Shown here in pieces: positions 48,182 through 57,826 of a stretch of DNA of 64,000 bases (position 1 is the stretch's first letter; each line of letters begins with the position of its first letter). Both the position numbers and the translations under genes were made by a program. The notes beneath the pieces were generated by a model that saw nothing but the letters and a program-made list of their open reading frames with translations, was not told where the DNA came from and did not search any database. The DNA is taken from NCBI GenBank assembly GCA_903902915.1, contig CAIUWR010000017.1, positions 1-64,000 on the forward strand, read 5' to 3'. This DNA comes from an uncultured Hyphomicrobiales bacterium. GTDB lineage: Bacteria; Pseudomonadota; Alphaproteobacteria; Rhizobiales; Beijerinckiaceae.

Positions 48182-48742
48182 TTACCGGTCGTCGCCAGCT
48201 TCGGCCAGCGCCGCGCCGACTTCGAGGCCCAGATCGTCCATTGTGGTCTCTTCGCGGGTGGTGAGCTCTTCGCCCTTGGCCTGACGCTCGGCCTCGGCCG
48301 CCGAACGGGCGACGTTGAGGTGCACGGTGGCTTCCACTTCGGGATGCAGGTGGATCGGGATCACATGCAGGCCGAGGGTCTTGATCGGCGTGAAGATCGC
48401 GACCTGATTGCGGCCGATGTTGAAACCGCCAGCGGTGATCGTGTCGGCGATGTCGCGGGGCGACACGGAGCCGTAAAGCTGACCGGTCTCGCCGGCCTGA
48501 CGCAGAGCGACGAAGCTCTGGCCGTTGAGCTTGTCGGCGACGGCCTGCGCTTCGTTCTTCAGCTCGAGGTTGCGGGCCTCAAGCTGCACGCGCTGCGACT
48601 CGAAGCGCTTCTTGTTGCTTTCGTTGGCGCGCAGGGCCTTGCCCTTGGGCAGAAGGAAGTTGCGGCCGTAACCGTCCTTGACGCGGACGACATCGCCCAT
48701 CTGACCCAGCTTGGCGACGCGCTCGAGCAAAATGACCTGCAT
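48182..48742 (-). CDS. rplI: 50S ribosomal protein L9
   Basis: A 186-aa ribosomal protein. The signature [24 protein letters not shown] opens it; a long helix joins the C-terminal domain, and an acidic tail of about 40 residues follows (typical of alphaproteobacteria). AAGGAG lies upstream of ATG 48742. Confidence 0.97.
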   Translation of the reverse strand: MQVILLERVAKLGQMGDVVRVKDGYGRNFLLPKGKALRANESNKKRFESQRVQLEARNLELKNEAQAVADKLNGQSFVALRQAGETGQLYGSVSPRDIADTITAGGFNIGRNQVAIFTPIKTLGLHVIPIHLHPEVEATVHLNVARSAAEAERQAKGEELTTREETTMDDLGLEVGAALAEAGDDR

Positions 48743-48752
48743 GATATTCTCC

Positions 48753-49694
48753 TTAAAGGTTGGTGGATGTGGGTTTGGGAAGGGACCGCCGCAGCGGCTT
48801 GACGTTGTCGGCAAGGCCGACGCCCGCCACAATGATCAGCGGCAGGGGAAACAGGATGAAGATGAGCGTATAGAGCGTCGCAAGAAGTCCCGGGCGGCTG
48901 GCGCGGCCACGGGTCAGACGATGCAGCGCGGCGAGGCCCTGCAAGGTGAACGCGACGCCCAATGCGACAGCGGCGCTTGAGGCCACCACACGGCTCGCGC
49001 CCGGCAAGGCGCAGGCCAGCGTGGCGAGCGCAAAGGCGGCGAGCGCCACGCGCGGCAAGCGGAGATTTGTTGGGACATCCGGCCATTCCCGAGCAAGCTG
49101 CCCGGAGATCAAGGTGACGCGAGCCGCGAGCCACAGGTTGAGGGAAAGCGCCAGAACGCTCCAGAAAGCCAAGACGGCTGGCACGCTGGCCACCACCAAC
49201 CGGGCCAGATCGTCGGACGCCAAGGGACCAGCCCCGTCTTCGTCCCCCGCCATGGCCTTCACCAATTCACGGACGCCGTCGGCGATCTCCGTAGCAGCAA
49301 CGTCGAGGCCGCTGTAGCTGATCGCCACGAAGGCGATCATGCCCCAGACGGCGGCGATGGACAGGGCCGTCACGGCGGCCAACAGCCCGCCGGGTCCAAG
49401 GCGACGCTCGCCAGCAAAAACGTGAACGGAAAGCCAGCCGAGCAACAGCGCTGGAAAAGCCGTGGAGACAAGGAAGACGACGCCCAGACTGGGCTGCATC
49501 AAAGCGCTGACGATGGCGCCGATGGCGGCGGCGCAAAGCGCGGCCGGAAAACCATAGCCCATAGCGGCGATCATCAGGGGCATTGGCGCAAGAACGCTCA
49601 GCCACATGCCCAGCATCATGCCCTTCGCCGGAAGCACGAAGAGCACGCCGGCCGTCAGGCCAGCCACAAGGGCTATGAGAATGCGATGCGTCAT
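48753..49694 (-). CDS. DUF2232 family membrane protein
   Basis: A 313-aa protein with about eight hydrophobic helices ([21 protein letters not shown] at the start). DUF2232/YybS-like proteins are often encoded between rpsR and rplI, as here. The function is unknown. It is 10 bases upstream of rplI. Confidence 0.88.
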   Translation of the reverse strand: MTHRILIALVAGLTAGVLFVLPAKGMMLGMWLSVLAPMPLMIAAMGYGFPAALCAAAIGAIVSALMQPSLGVVFLVSTAFPALLLGWLSVHVFAGERRLGPGGLLAAVTALSIAAVWGMIAFVAISYSGLDVAATEIADGVRELVKAMAGDEDGAGPLASDDLARLVVASVPAVLAFWSVLALSLNLWLAARVTLISGQLAREWPDVPTNLRLPRVALAAFALATLACALPGASRVVASSAAVALGVAFTLQGLAALHRLTRGRASRPGLLATLYTLIFILFPLPLIIVAGVGLADNVKPLRRSLPKPTSTNL

Positions 49695-49819
49695 TCGCCG
49701 AGCTGTCCCGCTGAAAAGCGGTTAGAGCGGATAGACCGCCCAACCAAGCCGCCCCGGACCATTCCGTGCGGCCGACGTAACCCCTCCCCGGCGGACCGGA
49801 GAGGGGGCAGTTCAAGTGC

Positions 49820-50062
49820 TTACTTGATCACGTAGGGCAGCAGACCCAGGAAGCGCGCGCGCTTGATGGCCTGACCCAGCTCGCGCTGCTTCTTGGCGGA
49901 AACCGCCGTGATGCGCGAGGGAACGATCTTGCCACGCTCGGAGATGTAGCGGGACAGAAGACGGACGTCCTTGTAATCGATCTTCGGCGCGGACGGGCCC
50001 GTGAAGGGGCAAGTCTTGCGACGACGGAAGAAGGGACGACGGGGAGCGGCGGTGGTGGTCAT
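49820..50062 (-). CDS. rpsR: 30S ribosomal protein S18
   Basis: An 80-aa protein with KTCPFTG and the RNA-binding segment [39 protein letters not shown]. Its start overlaps the rpsF stop by one base, so the two partners S6 and S18 are coupled. Confidence 0.97.
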   Translation of the reverse strand: MTTTAAPRRPFFRRRKTCPFTGPSAPKIDYKDVRLLSRYISERGKIVPSRITAVSAKKQRELGQAIKRARFLGLLPYVIK

Positions 50063-50511
50063 CAGAACGACCCTCCTTCAACAGCGCCATCCTCACGAGG
50101 GCGGCGGGGACGATCAGGGCGCGGGCCACGACGGTCGCCGCGATCACCGCGGTCGCCACGGTCGCCACGATCATCGCGATCGCTGTCTTCACGCTTGCGC
50201 ATCATGGCGGAGGGAACCTCCTCATGAGCCTCGACGCGGAGCGTCAGAAGGCGCAGCACGTCTTCATTGATGCCCATCAGGCGTTCCATCTCGGTGATGG
50301 CCGCCGGGGGGGCGTCGATGTTGATCAGCGTGAAGTGCGCCTTGCGGTTCTTCTTGATGCGGAAAGCAAGGGACTTGACGCCCCAGTACTCGACCTTGTT
50401 GAATTTGCCGCCATTGGCTTCAATGACGGTCTTCATCTGCTCTGTCATCGCCTCGACCTGCTGGGCCGTGACATCCTGACGAGCAAGGTAAATGTGCTCA
50501 TAAAGAGCCAT
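50062..50511 (-). CDS. rpsF: 30S ribosomal protein S6 with an Arg/Asp repeat tail
   Basis: A 149-aa protein. The core [14 protein letters not shown] to [12 protein letters not shown] is normal S6 (about 100 residues). The remaining C-terminus holds a run of [14 protein letters not shown] followed by a basic Pro/Arg stretch. Such charged tails occur in alphaproteobacterial S6, but the repeat count here is striking. ATG 50511 gives the family start. Confidence 0.96.
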   Translation of the reverse strand: MALYEHIYLARQDVTAQQVEAMTEQMKTVIEANGGKFNKVEYWGVKSLAFRIKKNRKAHFTLINIDAPPAAITEMERLMGINEDVLRLLTLRVEAHEEVPSAMMRKREDSDRDDRGDRGDRGDRGDRRGPRPDRPRRPREDGAVEGGSF

Positions 50512-50555
50512 GATCTGCCTTTCTCTTCCTGTTGCGGCTTCGGCGCGGAGCCCTT

Positions 50556-50575
50556 CGAGCCCGGAGAAAGGCTCG
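50556..50575 (-). promoter_or_regulatory. Candidate S6:S18-type hairpin in the rpsF leader
   Basis: On the minus strand CGAGCC and GGCTCG pair around a loop with CCG, about 45 bases upstream of rpsF. The known S6:S18 autoregulatory motif also exposes a CCG. The match is only to the simplest features, so this is tentative. Confidence 0.28.
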
Positions 50576-50866
50576 ACGGAATTCATATCGAAGGCGGAGA
50601 CACGGGAAGACGGGTTCCTGAACCCTGCGGGCTATGCCCACCTTCCGTTCAGCCTCCGGCCGAAGCTGTAGGGTGCTTCTACACGTTTTCGCCTTCGACG
50701 CAAGGCTCCAGAGCGCGGGAGGTCAGTCAGAGCACGCGAGCGCGGACAGCGAACCCCAAGAGGCGCCTTGCATTTCGCCCGCGAATGAGTGACGCAATGA
50801 CCATACTCGGATATATGAAAGCGAGTCGCGGACGGCGGACCGCACTGCTCCAATGAGGCCCACCCG
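50576..50866. other. Divergent intergenic region rpsF/cvpA
   Basis: This stretch of about 290 bases holds no convincing gene. The ORF covering it (50224..50856, plus) is mostly antisense to rpsF. It must carry the rpsF operon promoter and probably that of cvpA. Confidence 0.5.
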
Positions 50867-51550
50867 ATGCCATCCTATCTCGACCTCGGATTGATCGTCG
50901 TCGTTCTCATGTCAGCCCTTCTGTCCATGCTGCGCGGTTTCACGCGCGAGGTGCTGGCGATCGGCTCGTGGGCGGCAGCTTCGGTCGCCGCCTATCTGCT
51001 GCATCCCATGGCGCTGCCCTTCGTCAAGCAATATGTCAGCAATGAAAAGGGCGCCCTTGCGATTGCGGCGGCCAGCATCTTCCTGATGACGCTGGTGGTC
51101 GTCTCGATCATCACCGTTAAAATTTCCGACCTGATCCTCGACTCGCGAATTGGCGCGCTTGATCGCTCGCTCGGGTTTCTTTTTGGCGCAGGCCGCGGCT
51201 TTCTGCTCTGTGCGATCGCTTTCGTCTTCTTCGCCTTCCTCGTGCCTGAAAAGTCTTTCCCCTCCTGGGTCGTGTCGTCGAAGACGCGGGTCTGGCTGGA
51301 GGCGACGGGTAGCTCGCTGGAGGCCATGCTGCCCGAGAATCTGGATCAATCGCTCTCGAAGATCCTGAAGAAAGAGCCCAAAACCGGCGACGAGCCTCCG
51401 TCCGAGACGGACGACAAGGCTCCTGCCCCCGCCACCGCTCCCGTTTCCGCGCCTGTCCGCCCCGGCCAGCGTAGCCAGGCGCGTCCAGACAATACGCCGC
51501 AGAGCATAGATGCGGTGCTCAACGCCGGGAGTGCTGGATCAAAGCGTTGA
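50867..51550 (+). CDS. cvpA: CvpA family membrane protein
   Basis: A 227-aa protein with four N-terminal helices (LIVVVLMSALLSMLRGFTREVLAIG, and FGAGRGFLLCAIAFVFFAF), then a cytosolic Pro/Ala-rich tail. CvpA was named from colicin V production, and its gene sits upstream of purF in many bacteria, as here. Its exact function is unresolved. Confidence 0.92.
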   Translation: MPSYLDLGLIVVVLMSALLSMLRGFTREVLAIGSWAAASVAAYLLHPMALPFVKQYVSNEKGALAIAAASIFLMTLVVVSIITVKISDLILDSRIGALDRSLGFLFGAGRGFLLCAIAFVFFAFLVPEKSFPSWVVSSKTRVWLEATGSSLEAMLPENLDQSLSKILKKEPKTGDEPPSETDDKAPAPATAPVSAPVRPGQRSQARPDNTPQSIDAVLNAGSAGSKR

Positions 51551-51674
51551 TAGAGGCTATGACACCGCTGACATCTGGTGCGGCGAGCCTTATGTCATCT
51601 TTGTTCCACGGATCGGTCCGGCGCGCGCAATCTGCCGCCGGGCGTTCAGCTCCGGATACGCCAAAGGACTTGCG

Positions 51675-53198
51675 ATGAGCCATTCGGATCGCCACGCCCT
51701 GACTTCTGGTTCCGACTCGCTCAGCGAAGCCTACCCTCCTCATGGTGACGACCTTCTCGATCTGGAAGCGGATCGTTTGCACGAGGAATGCGGCGTCTTC
51801 GGCATTTTCGGACACCCCGAGGCGGCCGCCATCACGGCGCTTGGCCTCCACGCGCTCCAGCATCGCGGTCAGGAGGCGGCGGGCATCGTCGCCTTTGACG
51901 GCAAACGGTTCAGCTCCGAACGCCGCCTTGGCCTCGTGGGCGACCATTTCTCCTCGCGCGGCGCCATCGAGCGGCTGCCGGGCAACGCCGCCGTCGGCCA
52001 CGTGCGCTATTCCACGACGGGCGAGACGATTCTTCGGAACGTGCAGCCCCTGTTCGCCGAACTCGACACCGGCGGCTTCGCCGTCGCGCACAACGGCAAT
52101 CTGACCAACGGCATCACCCTGCGCCGTGAGCTGATCAAGCAAGGCGCCATTTATCAATCGACCTCAGACACCGAGGTGGTTCTGCATCTGGTGGCGCGCA
52201 GCCGCAAGGGCCGCATTCTCGACCGTTTCATCGAGGCGCTGCGCCAGCTTGAGGGCGCCTATTCGCTGGTGGCGATCACCAACAAGAAATTGATCGGCGT
52301 GCGCGATCCGCTCGGCATTCGCCCCCTCGTGCTGGGCGAGCTGGACGGGCACTATATCTTCGCCTCCGAGACCTGTGCGCTGGACATCATCGGCGCGCGC
52401 TTCATCCGCGACGTGGAGAACGGCGAGGTGGTGGTGATCTCCGAGAGCGGGATTGAATCGCACAAGCCCTTCCCGCCCCAGCCGATGCGCCCCTGCATCT
52501 TCGAATATATCTACTTTTCTCGCCCTGACTCCATCGTTCACGGCCGCCATGTCTATGAGGTCCGCAAGAACATGGGCGCGCAACTGGCCCGCGAAGCTGG
52601 TGTGGACGCGGATGTGATCGTGCCCGTCCCCGATTCAGGCGTGCCTGCGGCCATCGGCTATGCGCGCGAAGCCGGCATCCCCTTCGAGCTGGGCATTGTG
52701 CGCAACCACTATGTGGGCCGCACCTTCATCCAGCCGACCCAGTCCGTGCGCGAGCTTGGCGTGCGCCTGAAGCACAGCGCCAACCGCTCGGTGGTGAAGG
52801 ACAAGAAGATCGTCCTGATCGACGATTCCATCGTGCGCGGCACGACATCAGTGAAAATCGTGCAAATGATGCGCGACGCTGGCGCCAAGGAAGTGCATTT
52901 CCGCATTTCGTCTCCGCCGATCACCCATCCCGATTACTATGGCATCGACACGCCGAGCCGAGACAAACTGCTCGCCGCGACCCATTCGCTGGAAGAAATG
53001 CGCCGCTACATCGGTTGCGACTCGCTCGCCTTCCTGTCCGTCGATGGAATCTATCGCGCCATGGGCGAAGAGGGACGGGACAACGCCCGGCCGCAGTTCA
53101 CCGATCATTGCTTCACCGGCGATTACCCGACGAATCTGACCGATCTGGGCGGCGACGCGACGCGCCGTCAGCTCTCGCTGCTTGCGGAAATGGCTTAG
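51675..53198 (+). CDS. purF: Amidophosphoribosyltransferase
   Basis: A 507-aa first enzyme of purine synthesis. The N-terminal nucleophile Cys is residue 39 in EECGVFGIFG, so a 38-residue propeptide must be cut off. The PRPP-binding motif is KIVLIDDSIVRGTT. The C-terminal Cys-containing YIGCDSLAFL segment is also typical. ATG 51675 is the likely start; the longer ORF overlaps cvpA. Confidence 0.96.
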   Translation: MSHSDRHALTSGSDSLSEAYPPHGDDLLDLEADRLHEECGVFGIFGHPEAAAITALGLHALQHRGQEAAGIVAFDGKRFSSERRLGLVGDHFSSRGAIERLPGNAAVGHVRYSTTGETILRNVQPLFAELDTGGFAVAHNGNLTNGITLRRELIKQGAIYQSTSDTEVVLHLVARSRKGRILDRFIEALRQLEGAYSLVAITNKKLIGVRDPLGIRPLVLGELDGHYIFASETCALDIIGARFIRDVENGEVVVISESGIESHKPFPPQPMRPCIFEYIYFSRPDSIVHGRHVYEVRKNMGAQLAREAGVDADVIVPVPDSGVPAAIGYAREAGIPFELGIVRNHYVGRTFIQPTQSVRELGVRLKHSANRSVVKDKKIVLIDDSIVRGTTSVKIVQMMRDAGAKEVHFRISSPPITHPDYYGIDTPSRDKLLAATHSLEEMRRYIGCDSLAFLSVDGIYRAMGEEGRDNARPQFTDHCFTGDYPTNLTDLGGDATRRQLSLLAEMA

Positions 53199-53348
53199 GA
53201 CTCTGATGAAAAGAGTCTGGATAGCTCCGTAAGTTATTGATCATAAACATGAATATACAAATCGTTCAGTTCTGCGCATTAACTGATGCGCTCACGAACT
53301 TGTCGCGCTAGGTTACGGCAGAGCGTTTTCAGGCCATCGGAGACAGCC
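53199..53348. other. AT-rich spacer between purF and an SDR gene
   Basis: It opens with a hairpin without T-run (GACTCT/AGAGTC) and then a stretch much more AT-rich than its flanks (GTTATTGATCATAAACATG). No gene is seen; a promoter for the SDR gene is likely. Confidence 0.4.
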
Positions 53349-54098
53349 ATGAGCTTGCCACTTGCGAACCGCATCGCCCTCGTCACTGGCGCCTCGCGCG
53401 GCATTGGCCGCGCCGTGGCGCTACAGTTGGCGCGGGAAGGCGCGCATGTGGTCGCCCTCGCCCGGACGCAGGGCGCGCTCGAGGAGCTTGACGACGAGAT
53501 CCGCGCCATCGGCGGCGAAGCCACTCTGGCGCCCTGCGACCTGAAAGATTTCGATGCGCTCGACCGGCTTGGTCTGGCCCTGTTCGAACGTTGGCGCAGG
53601 CTCGACATTCTCGTCGCGAATGCGGGCATTCTTGGTCCGGTGTCGCCACTGGCTCACGTTGACCCACCGAACTGGGACAATGTCTTCGCGATCAATGTGA
53701 CCGCCAATTACCGACTGATCCGGTCTCTGGACCCCCTGCTTCGGGCCTCGACGGCAGGCCGCGCGGTCTTCGTCACCTCTGGCGCCGGCAGCAATGCGCA
53801 GATGAACGCCTATCGGGGGCCGTATTCCGCTTCAAAGGCGGCGCTCGATGCGCTGGCGCGCACCTATGCGGCGGAAACGCTCAACACGTCGAATGTCCGC
53901 GTGATGATCGCCAATCCGGGCCCGCTGCGCACGAAAATGCGCGCCAGCCTCGTTCCCGGCGAGGACCCCATGACGCTGCGCACGCCCGAGGAATTCGCCC
54001 CCAAGGTGGTGGCGCTCTGTCGGCCCGAGTCCGAAGAAACCGGAAAGTTGTATGATTTTCCGGTGGATCGCGTGAAGAGCTGGCGCTCGCCCGATTGA
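53349..54098 (+). CDS. Short-chain dehydrogenase/reductase
   Basis: A 249-aa SDR. TGASRGIGRA (NAD(P) loop), VANAGILGP, and YRGPYSASKAALDA (catalytic Tyr and Lys) are present. The substrate is not evident; such enzymes often act on ketones or acyl compounds. ATG 53349 places the Rossmann motif at the usual distance. Confidence 0.9.
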   Translation: MSLPLANRIALVTGASRGIGRAVALQLAREGAHVVALARTQGALEELDDEIRAIGGEATLAPCDLKDFDALDRLGLALFERWRRLDILVANAGILGPVSPLAHVDPPNWDNVFAINVTANYRLIRSLDPLLRASTAGRAVFVTSGAGSNAQMNAYRGPYSASKAALDALARTYAAETLNTSNVRVMIANPGPLRTKMRASLVPGEDPMTLRTPEEFAPKVVALCRPESEETGKLYDFPVDRVKSWRSPD

Positions 54099-54269
54099 AA
54101 CGCCGCTTCAGTATGGCTGCGAAACAGCTTGAAAATAAGCTTCAGGCAAAGCTGTGGCGCGAAAACACGAATAGTTCGAACAATTTAGATATGTTCAAAT
54201 TACCACTTGCGGCCATTTGGCGCCACGTTCAGCATGGGTTCAGGCACATCGCCGATGGGAACCTGTCGC

Positions 54270-54464
54270 ATGGAAGACCGGAACTTACGCCGCACATCCG
54301 AGCATATCTGGAACGCCTGGATGGACCTCAACTATGCTTTGGCTGACCTGAATGAGCAGGCGGGCGATGACGTGATCCGGTTTGAACTCAAAACAAGCGT
54401 CGAGAAACTGCGTGTCCTGGCCGAACGGGTCGACCTGCTGAGCGCAGGCGCCCCGCCCGAATAA
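54270..54464 (+). CDS. Small hypothetical protein next to der
   Basis: About 64 aa. The translation EHIWNAWMDLNYALADLNEQAGDDVIRFELKTSVEKL looks like a real helical protein. The start is uncertain (ATG 54255 or 54270, both with weak ribosome sites). It ends three bases before the convergent der stop. Function not recognised. Confidence 0.5.
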   Translation: MEDRNLRRTSEHIWNAWMDLNYALADLNEQAGDDVIRFELKTSVEKLRVLAERVDLLSAGAPPE

Positions 54465-54467
54465 GGC

Positions 54468-55892
54468 TCACCAAATGCGTCGTTTACCCTTGTCGAAGGG
54501 GTTCTTCGAATTGCGGGTCGAAATGCGGATCGGCACGCCCTGGAGCGAGAACGTCTCCCGCAAGCCGTTGATCAAAAACCGCTCGTAGCTCGTCGGCAAT
54601 TCATCGAGCTGATTGCCGAAAATCACGAAATGGGGCGGACGCGCCTTGGGTTGCGTCATGTAGCGGATCTTGATGCGCCAACCGGAGACGGCGGGCGGCG
54701 GGGTCTTCTCGATCACCGGGGCCAGCCAGCGGTTCAGGCGACCAGTGGAAATGCGGATGTTCCAGGTCTCGTGAACCTTGAAGATCGCTTCCATCAGCTT
54801 CTCGACGCCCACGCCTGTCAGACCGGAGACCGGCACGACCGGCGAACCCTTCACTTGCGGCAGAAGCCGGTCAGCCTCCTCGCGCAGTTCCAGCAGCCGC
54901 TTGTTCTGGTCTGGCACCAGATCCCACTTGTTGAGGCCGATCACCAGCCCACGACCCTCTTTGGCGACGAGGTCGATGATGGTCAGATCCTGCTTTTCGA
55001 AGGGGATCGTGGCGTCGAGCAGCACCACCACCACTTCGGCGAAACGCACCGCGCGCAGGGCGTCGGCGGCGGCGAGCTTTTCGAGCTTGCCCTGAACATT
55101 GGCGCGCTTGCGCAGCCCCGCCGTGTCGAACATCTTCATCTTGCGGTCGCTGCCGTCGCGGCGCCGCCATGGAAACTCGACCGCGATGGAGTCGCGGGTG
55201 ATGCCCGCTTCCGGCCCGGTCAGGAGCCGATCTTCGCCAAGGATGCGGTTGAGCAAAGTGGACTTGCCCGCATTGGGGCGGCCGATGACGGCCACGCGCA
55301 GGGGCTTGGACGTGTCCAGCTCCGAACCGTCCTCCTCTTCGCCAAGGATCAGGCGGATTTCCTCTTCCTCATTTTCTTCGGCGGGCAGAGCCGTCTGCTC
55401 GGGCAAGGCCTCGCGCAGGCAGTCATAAAGCTCGATCACGCCGTCGCCATGTTCGGCGGAGAGGGGAACGGGATGGCCAAGACCCAGCTCGAAAGCCTCA
55501 ATGGCGCCCGCTTGTCCCACCTTGCCCTCGGCCTTGTTGGCGATGAGGATGATCGGCTTGCCGGAGCGACGCACCAACTGGCCGAAATAACGGTCGGTTG
55601 GCGTCAAGCCAACGCGAGCGTCGATCATGAAGAAGATCGCGTCCGCCATTTCGATGGCGGCCTCGGTCTGGGCGCGCATGCGGCCCGAAAGGGAGGCCAC
55701 ATCGCCCTCCTCCAGCCCCGCAGTGTCGACGATGGTGAAGGTGAGGTCGGCTATATGCGCTTCGCCCTCGCGTCGGTCGCGGGTGACGCCGGGCTGGTCA
55801 TCGACCAGCGCCAGCTTCTTGCCGACGAGCCGGTTGAAAAGGGTGGATTTTCCGACATTGGGTCGGCCGATGATGGCGACTGTGAAAGTCAT
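54468..55892 (-). CDS. der: Ribosome biogenesis GTPase Der (EngA)
   Basis: A 474-aa protein with two GTPase domains in tandem, P-loops [16 protein letters not shown] and [16 protein letters not shown], and a C-terminal KH-like domain ending in NPFDKGKRR. It helps 50S subunit assembly. Length is normal. It lies 50 bases downstream of the TPR protein gene, a common pairing. Confidence 0.97.
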   Translation of the reverse strand: MTFTVAIIGRPNVGKSTLFNRLVGKKLALVDDQPGVTRDRREGEAHIADLTFTIVDTAGLEEGDVASLSGRMRAQTEAAIEMADAIFFMIDARVGLTPTDRYFGQLVRRSGKPIILIANKAEGKVGQAGAIEAFELGLGHPVPLSAEHGDGVIELYDCLREALPEQTALPAEENEEEEIRLILGEEEDGSELDTSKPLRVAVIGRPNAGKSTLLNRILGEDRLLTGPEAGITRDSIAVEFPWRRRDGSDRKMKMFDTAGLRKRANVQGKLEKLAAADALRAVRFAEVVVVLLDATIPFEKQDLTIIDLVAKEGRGLVIGLNKWDLVPDQNKRLLELREEADRLLPQVKGSPVVPVSGLTGVGVEKLMEAIFKVHETWNIRISTGRLNRWLAPVIEKTPPPAVSGWRIKIRYMTQPKARPPHFVIFGNQLDELPTSYERFLINGLRETFSLQGVPIRISTRNSKNPFDKGKRRIW

Positions 55893-55942
55893 GGGCTCTT
55901 ACATGGTGAGATGGGCGCGCCGCGACAGGAGCGCGCCGGGGG

Positions 55943-56596
55943 TCAGCGAGTCTTGCTGGCTGCGACGAGGCCCAACAAGGTCTCCGCGCGCTGGCGCAGC
56001 CCCGCAGGCGCCTGCAAATCGACGACGATCTGATCGAGCCAGCGACCCGCCGCCTCGAAGTCATCGGCCTTGAGCGCCGCATAGGCGAGAAGTTCACGAG
56101 CGCTGTTGCGGAACGGCGCCCCGGCCTGGGCCAACGGCTCAAGCCGCCGCTTGACTTCGGCGGCGTCGGCCTGATCGAGACGCAGAGTGGCCGCGCGCAG
56201 ACGGGCGACATCCTGCAGGAGCGCCGGAATCTTGGCGTCGGCCGCAAGCGCGTCGTAAATTTCAACAGCCTTGGTCTGATCGGTCACCGCCACATCGGCG
56301 GCGCCGCGAAACCGCGCCAGCAGCGCATAGCCGGCCGGCGCCGTCTTGATGATTTCCTGAAATGCGGCGTCAGCCTCGACCGACTTGTTCTCGCGCGAGA
56401 GCTGGAGGGCCGCCTCATATCGTGCGCCTGCGGCCTCAGCCTTGGCGCGCTCGCCGTCCTTGTAGAACCGCCAGCCCGCTGACGCGGCCACGATTGCGAT
56501 TGCGAGCGCGACGAACAGCGTCTGGTGCTTCGACCAGAACTGCAACGCCTTGTCGCGGCGGACTTCCTCGTCCACTTCGCGGAAAATATCGGACAT
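55943..56596 (-). CDS. YfgM-like TPR membrane protein
   Basis: A 217-aa protein: a short cytosolic start SDIFREVDEEVRRDKALQFW, one membrane helix (TLFVALAIAIVAASAGWRFY), then tetratricopeptide-like repeats in the periplasm. YfgM-type proteins help outer-membrane and secreted protein folding, and the gene sits upstream of der as in many proteobacteria. ATG 56596 is the family start; one at 56614 is possible. Confidence 0.85.
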   Translation of the reverse strand: MSDIFREVDEEVRRDKALQFWSKHQTLFVALAIAIVAASAGWRFYKDGERAKAEAAGARYEAALQLSRENKSVEADAAFQEIIKTAPAGYALLARFRGAADVAVTDQTKAVEIYDALAADAKIPALLQDVARLRAATLRLDQADAAEVKRRLEPLAQAGAPFRNSARELLAYAALKADDFEAAGRWLDQIVVDLQAPAGLRQRAETLLGLVAASKTR

Positions 56597-56899
56597 GTCC
56601 TTGCTCGGTCCCATTTGGCTGGCTGCGACGCACATGGCCGCACAGGTCGGTTACCACGCGCGGGGTCCAAAGGCGAGCAGTTGTTGGCCCCCGCCGGATT
56701 CCTGCGGCCAAGGCGCCATCCTTCGCCCGTTTTGATCACGCGTGCGCCCGAGGGGCGCCATATGGCGGGCGCAATCCCGGACGCTTGATGATGCACGCGA
56801 AAAACCGCCCGGCGCGGCCTGCCGAAGGCAACGCCACCACCCCCCATCGGAGGGCTTTCAGGCGACGGCCATCCGCTACCGGTGAGAAGGAACCGCCCG

Positions 56900-57628
56900 A
56901 TGAACCGCCTCAACCAGGTGAACATGACCCAAACAACCCGACGTTTCGGCCTGCCACAGGTGGCGCTCCTGACCGGCGCCTTCGCAACCGCAGTTCTCCT
57001 CGCGCTCGCCTTCCGGCCAGCCAGAATCCCCTCCGTGGAGCTTGGCGCCCAGGTGGCGGCGCCCGCGCCTGCAACATTGGCTGCGCCCAAAGATGAAAGG
57101 GAGGACGCCCAGCTGAAGCTGGCGGCGGCGATGGCGCGTTTCGCAAGCGCGCAGCAAAAGGAGCAAGAGCAAGCAGCGCCCGTGGCCACTGCGCCGGCTC
57201 CCGCCGCTGTTCCGGTTCCAGCTCCGGCCTCCGACCTCGCCTTCGCTCCCGGGCCAGCCCCCGCCCCTCTGGCGCCTGCGGCCCCGCCTGCGCCGGCGCC
57301 GATCGCCACCCCTGTGACGGCGGCGCCTCCCGGCCCGGCCAGTCCCCCCCTCAGCTCATCGGACCTACGCCGCCTGACCGACAAGGCGGCGCAGGCGATC
57401 CGCGACGGCGACATTTTTGGCGCGCGCCTGATCCTCGAGCGGGAGGTGAGCGCAGGCGACGCGAACGCCATCCTCGCCCTGGCGGAGACTTATGATCCCA
57501 AATCGCTGGCCCGCATGAATGTCAAAAGCGTCAGGGGCGACATATCCCGCGCGCGCGAACTCTATGGAGAAGCGCTGGCCAAGGGCGTGACGGAGGCGCG
57601 CGGTCGTCTCGAAGCCCTCGATCATTAA
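56900..57628 (+). CDS. Membrane-anchored Pro/Ala-rich hypothetical protein
   Basis: A 242-aa protein. A membrane helix or uncleaved signal (VALLTGAFATAVLLALAFRP) is followed by a long Pro/Ala-rich linker (PVPAPAS, PAPLAPAAPPAPAP) and a C-terminal helical domain (about residues 160-242) resembling a Sel1/TPR unit (SRARELYGEALAKGVTEARGRLEALD). AAGGA precedes ATG 56900. The function is unknown; periplasm-spanning architecture is inference. Confidence 0.7.
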   Translation: MNRLNQVNMTQTTRRFGLPQVALLTGAFATAVLLALAFRPARIPSVELGAQVAAPAPATLAAPKDEREDAQLKLAAAMARFASAQQKEQEQAAPVATAPAPAAVPVPAPASDLAFAPGPAPAPLAPAAPPAPAPIATPVTAAPPGPASPPLSSSDLRRLTDKAAQAIRDGDIFGARLILEREVSAGDANAILALAETYDPKSLARMNVKSVRGDISRARELYGEALAKGVTEARGRLEALDH

Positions 57629-57708
57629 TTGACGAAACCACTGATCCGGAACAGGACCAACCCCGTATCACCTCCGGCATTCCTCCCGTTTGCCTCTAAC
57701 AGCCTTAC

Positions 57709-57744
57709 CCGCGCTTCTGGCCCCCCCCGGAAGCGCGGTTTTTT
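57709..57744 (+). terminator. Terminator of the Pro/Ala-rich gene
   Basis: CCGCGCTTC (57709-57717) pairs with GAAGCGCGG (57730-57738) and six T follow. A textbook rho-independent terminator. Confidence 0.88.
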
Positions 57745-57771
57745 ATGGCGTCGCCACCTCCGCCTGGATGC

Positions 57772-57803
57772 AAAAGGCCCGCCAGGCGCGAGCCAGGCGG
57801 GCC
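57772..57803 (-). terminator. Terminator of the ion channel gene
   Basis: GGCCCGCC (57776-57783) pairs with GGCGGGCC (57796-57803); read on the minus strand TTTTGC follows. With the plus-strand terminator 30 bases away it insulates the two convergent genes. Confidence 0.75.
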
Positions 57804-57826
57804 AAATGCATCGTATGCAAGTTTGC

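Noticed and set aside
50100-50175. Short repeats that could suggest a CRISPR or microsatellite
   Set aside because: They encode the Gly-Asp-Arg tail of S6 in frame, with no spacers.
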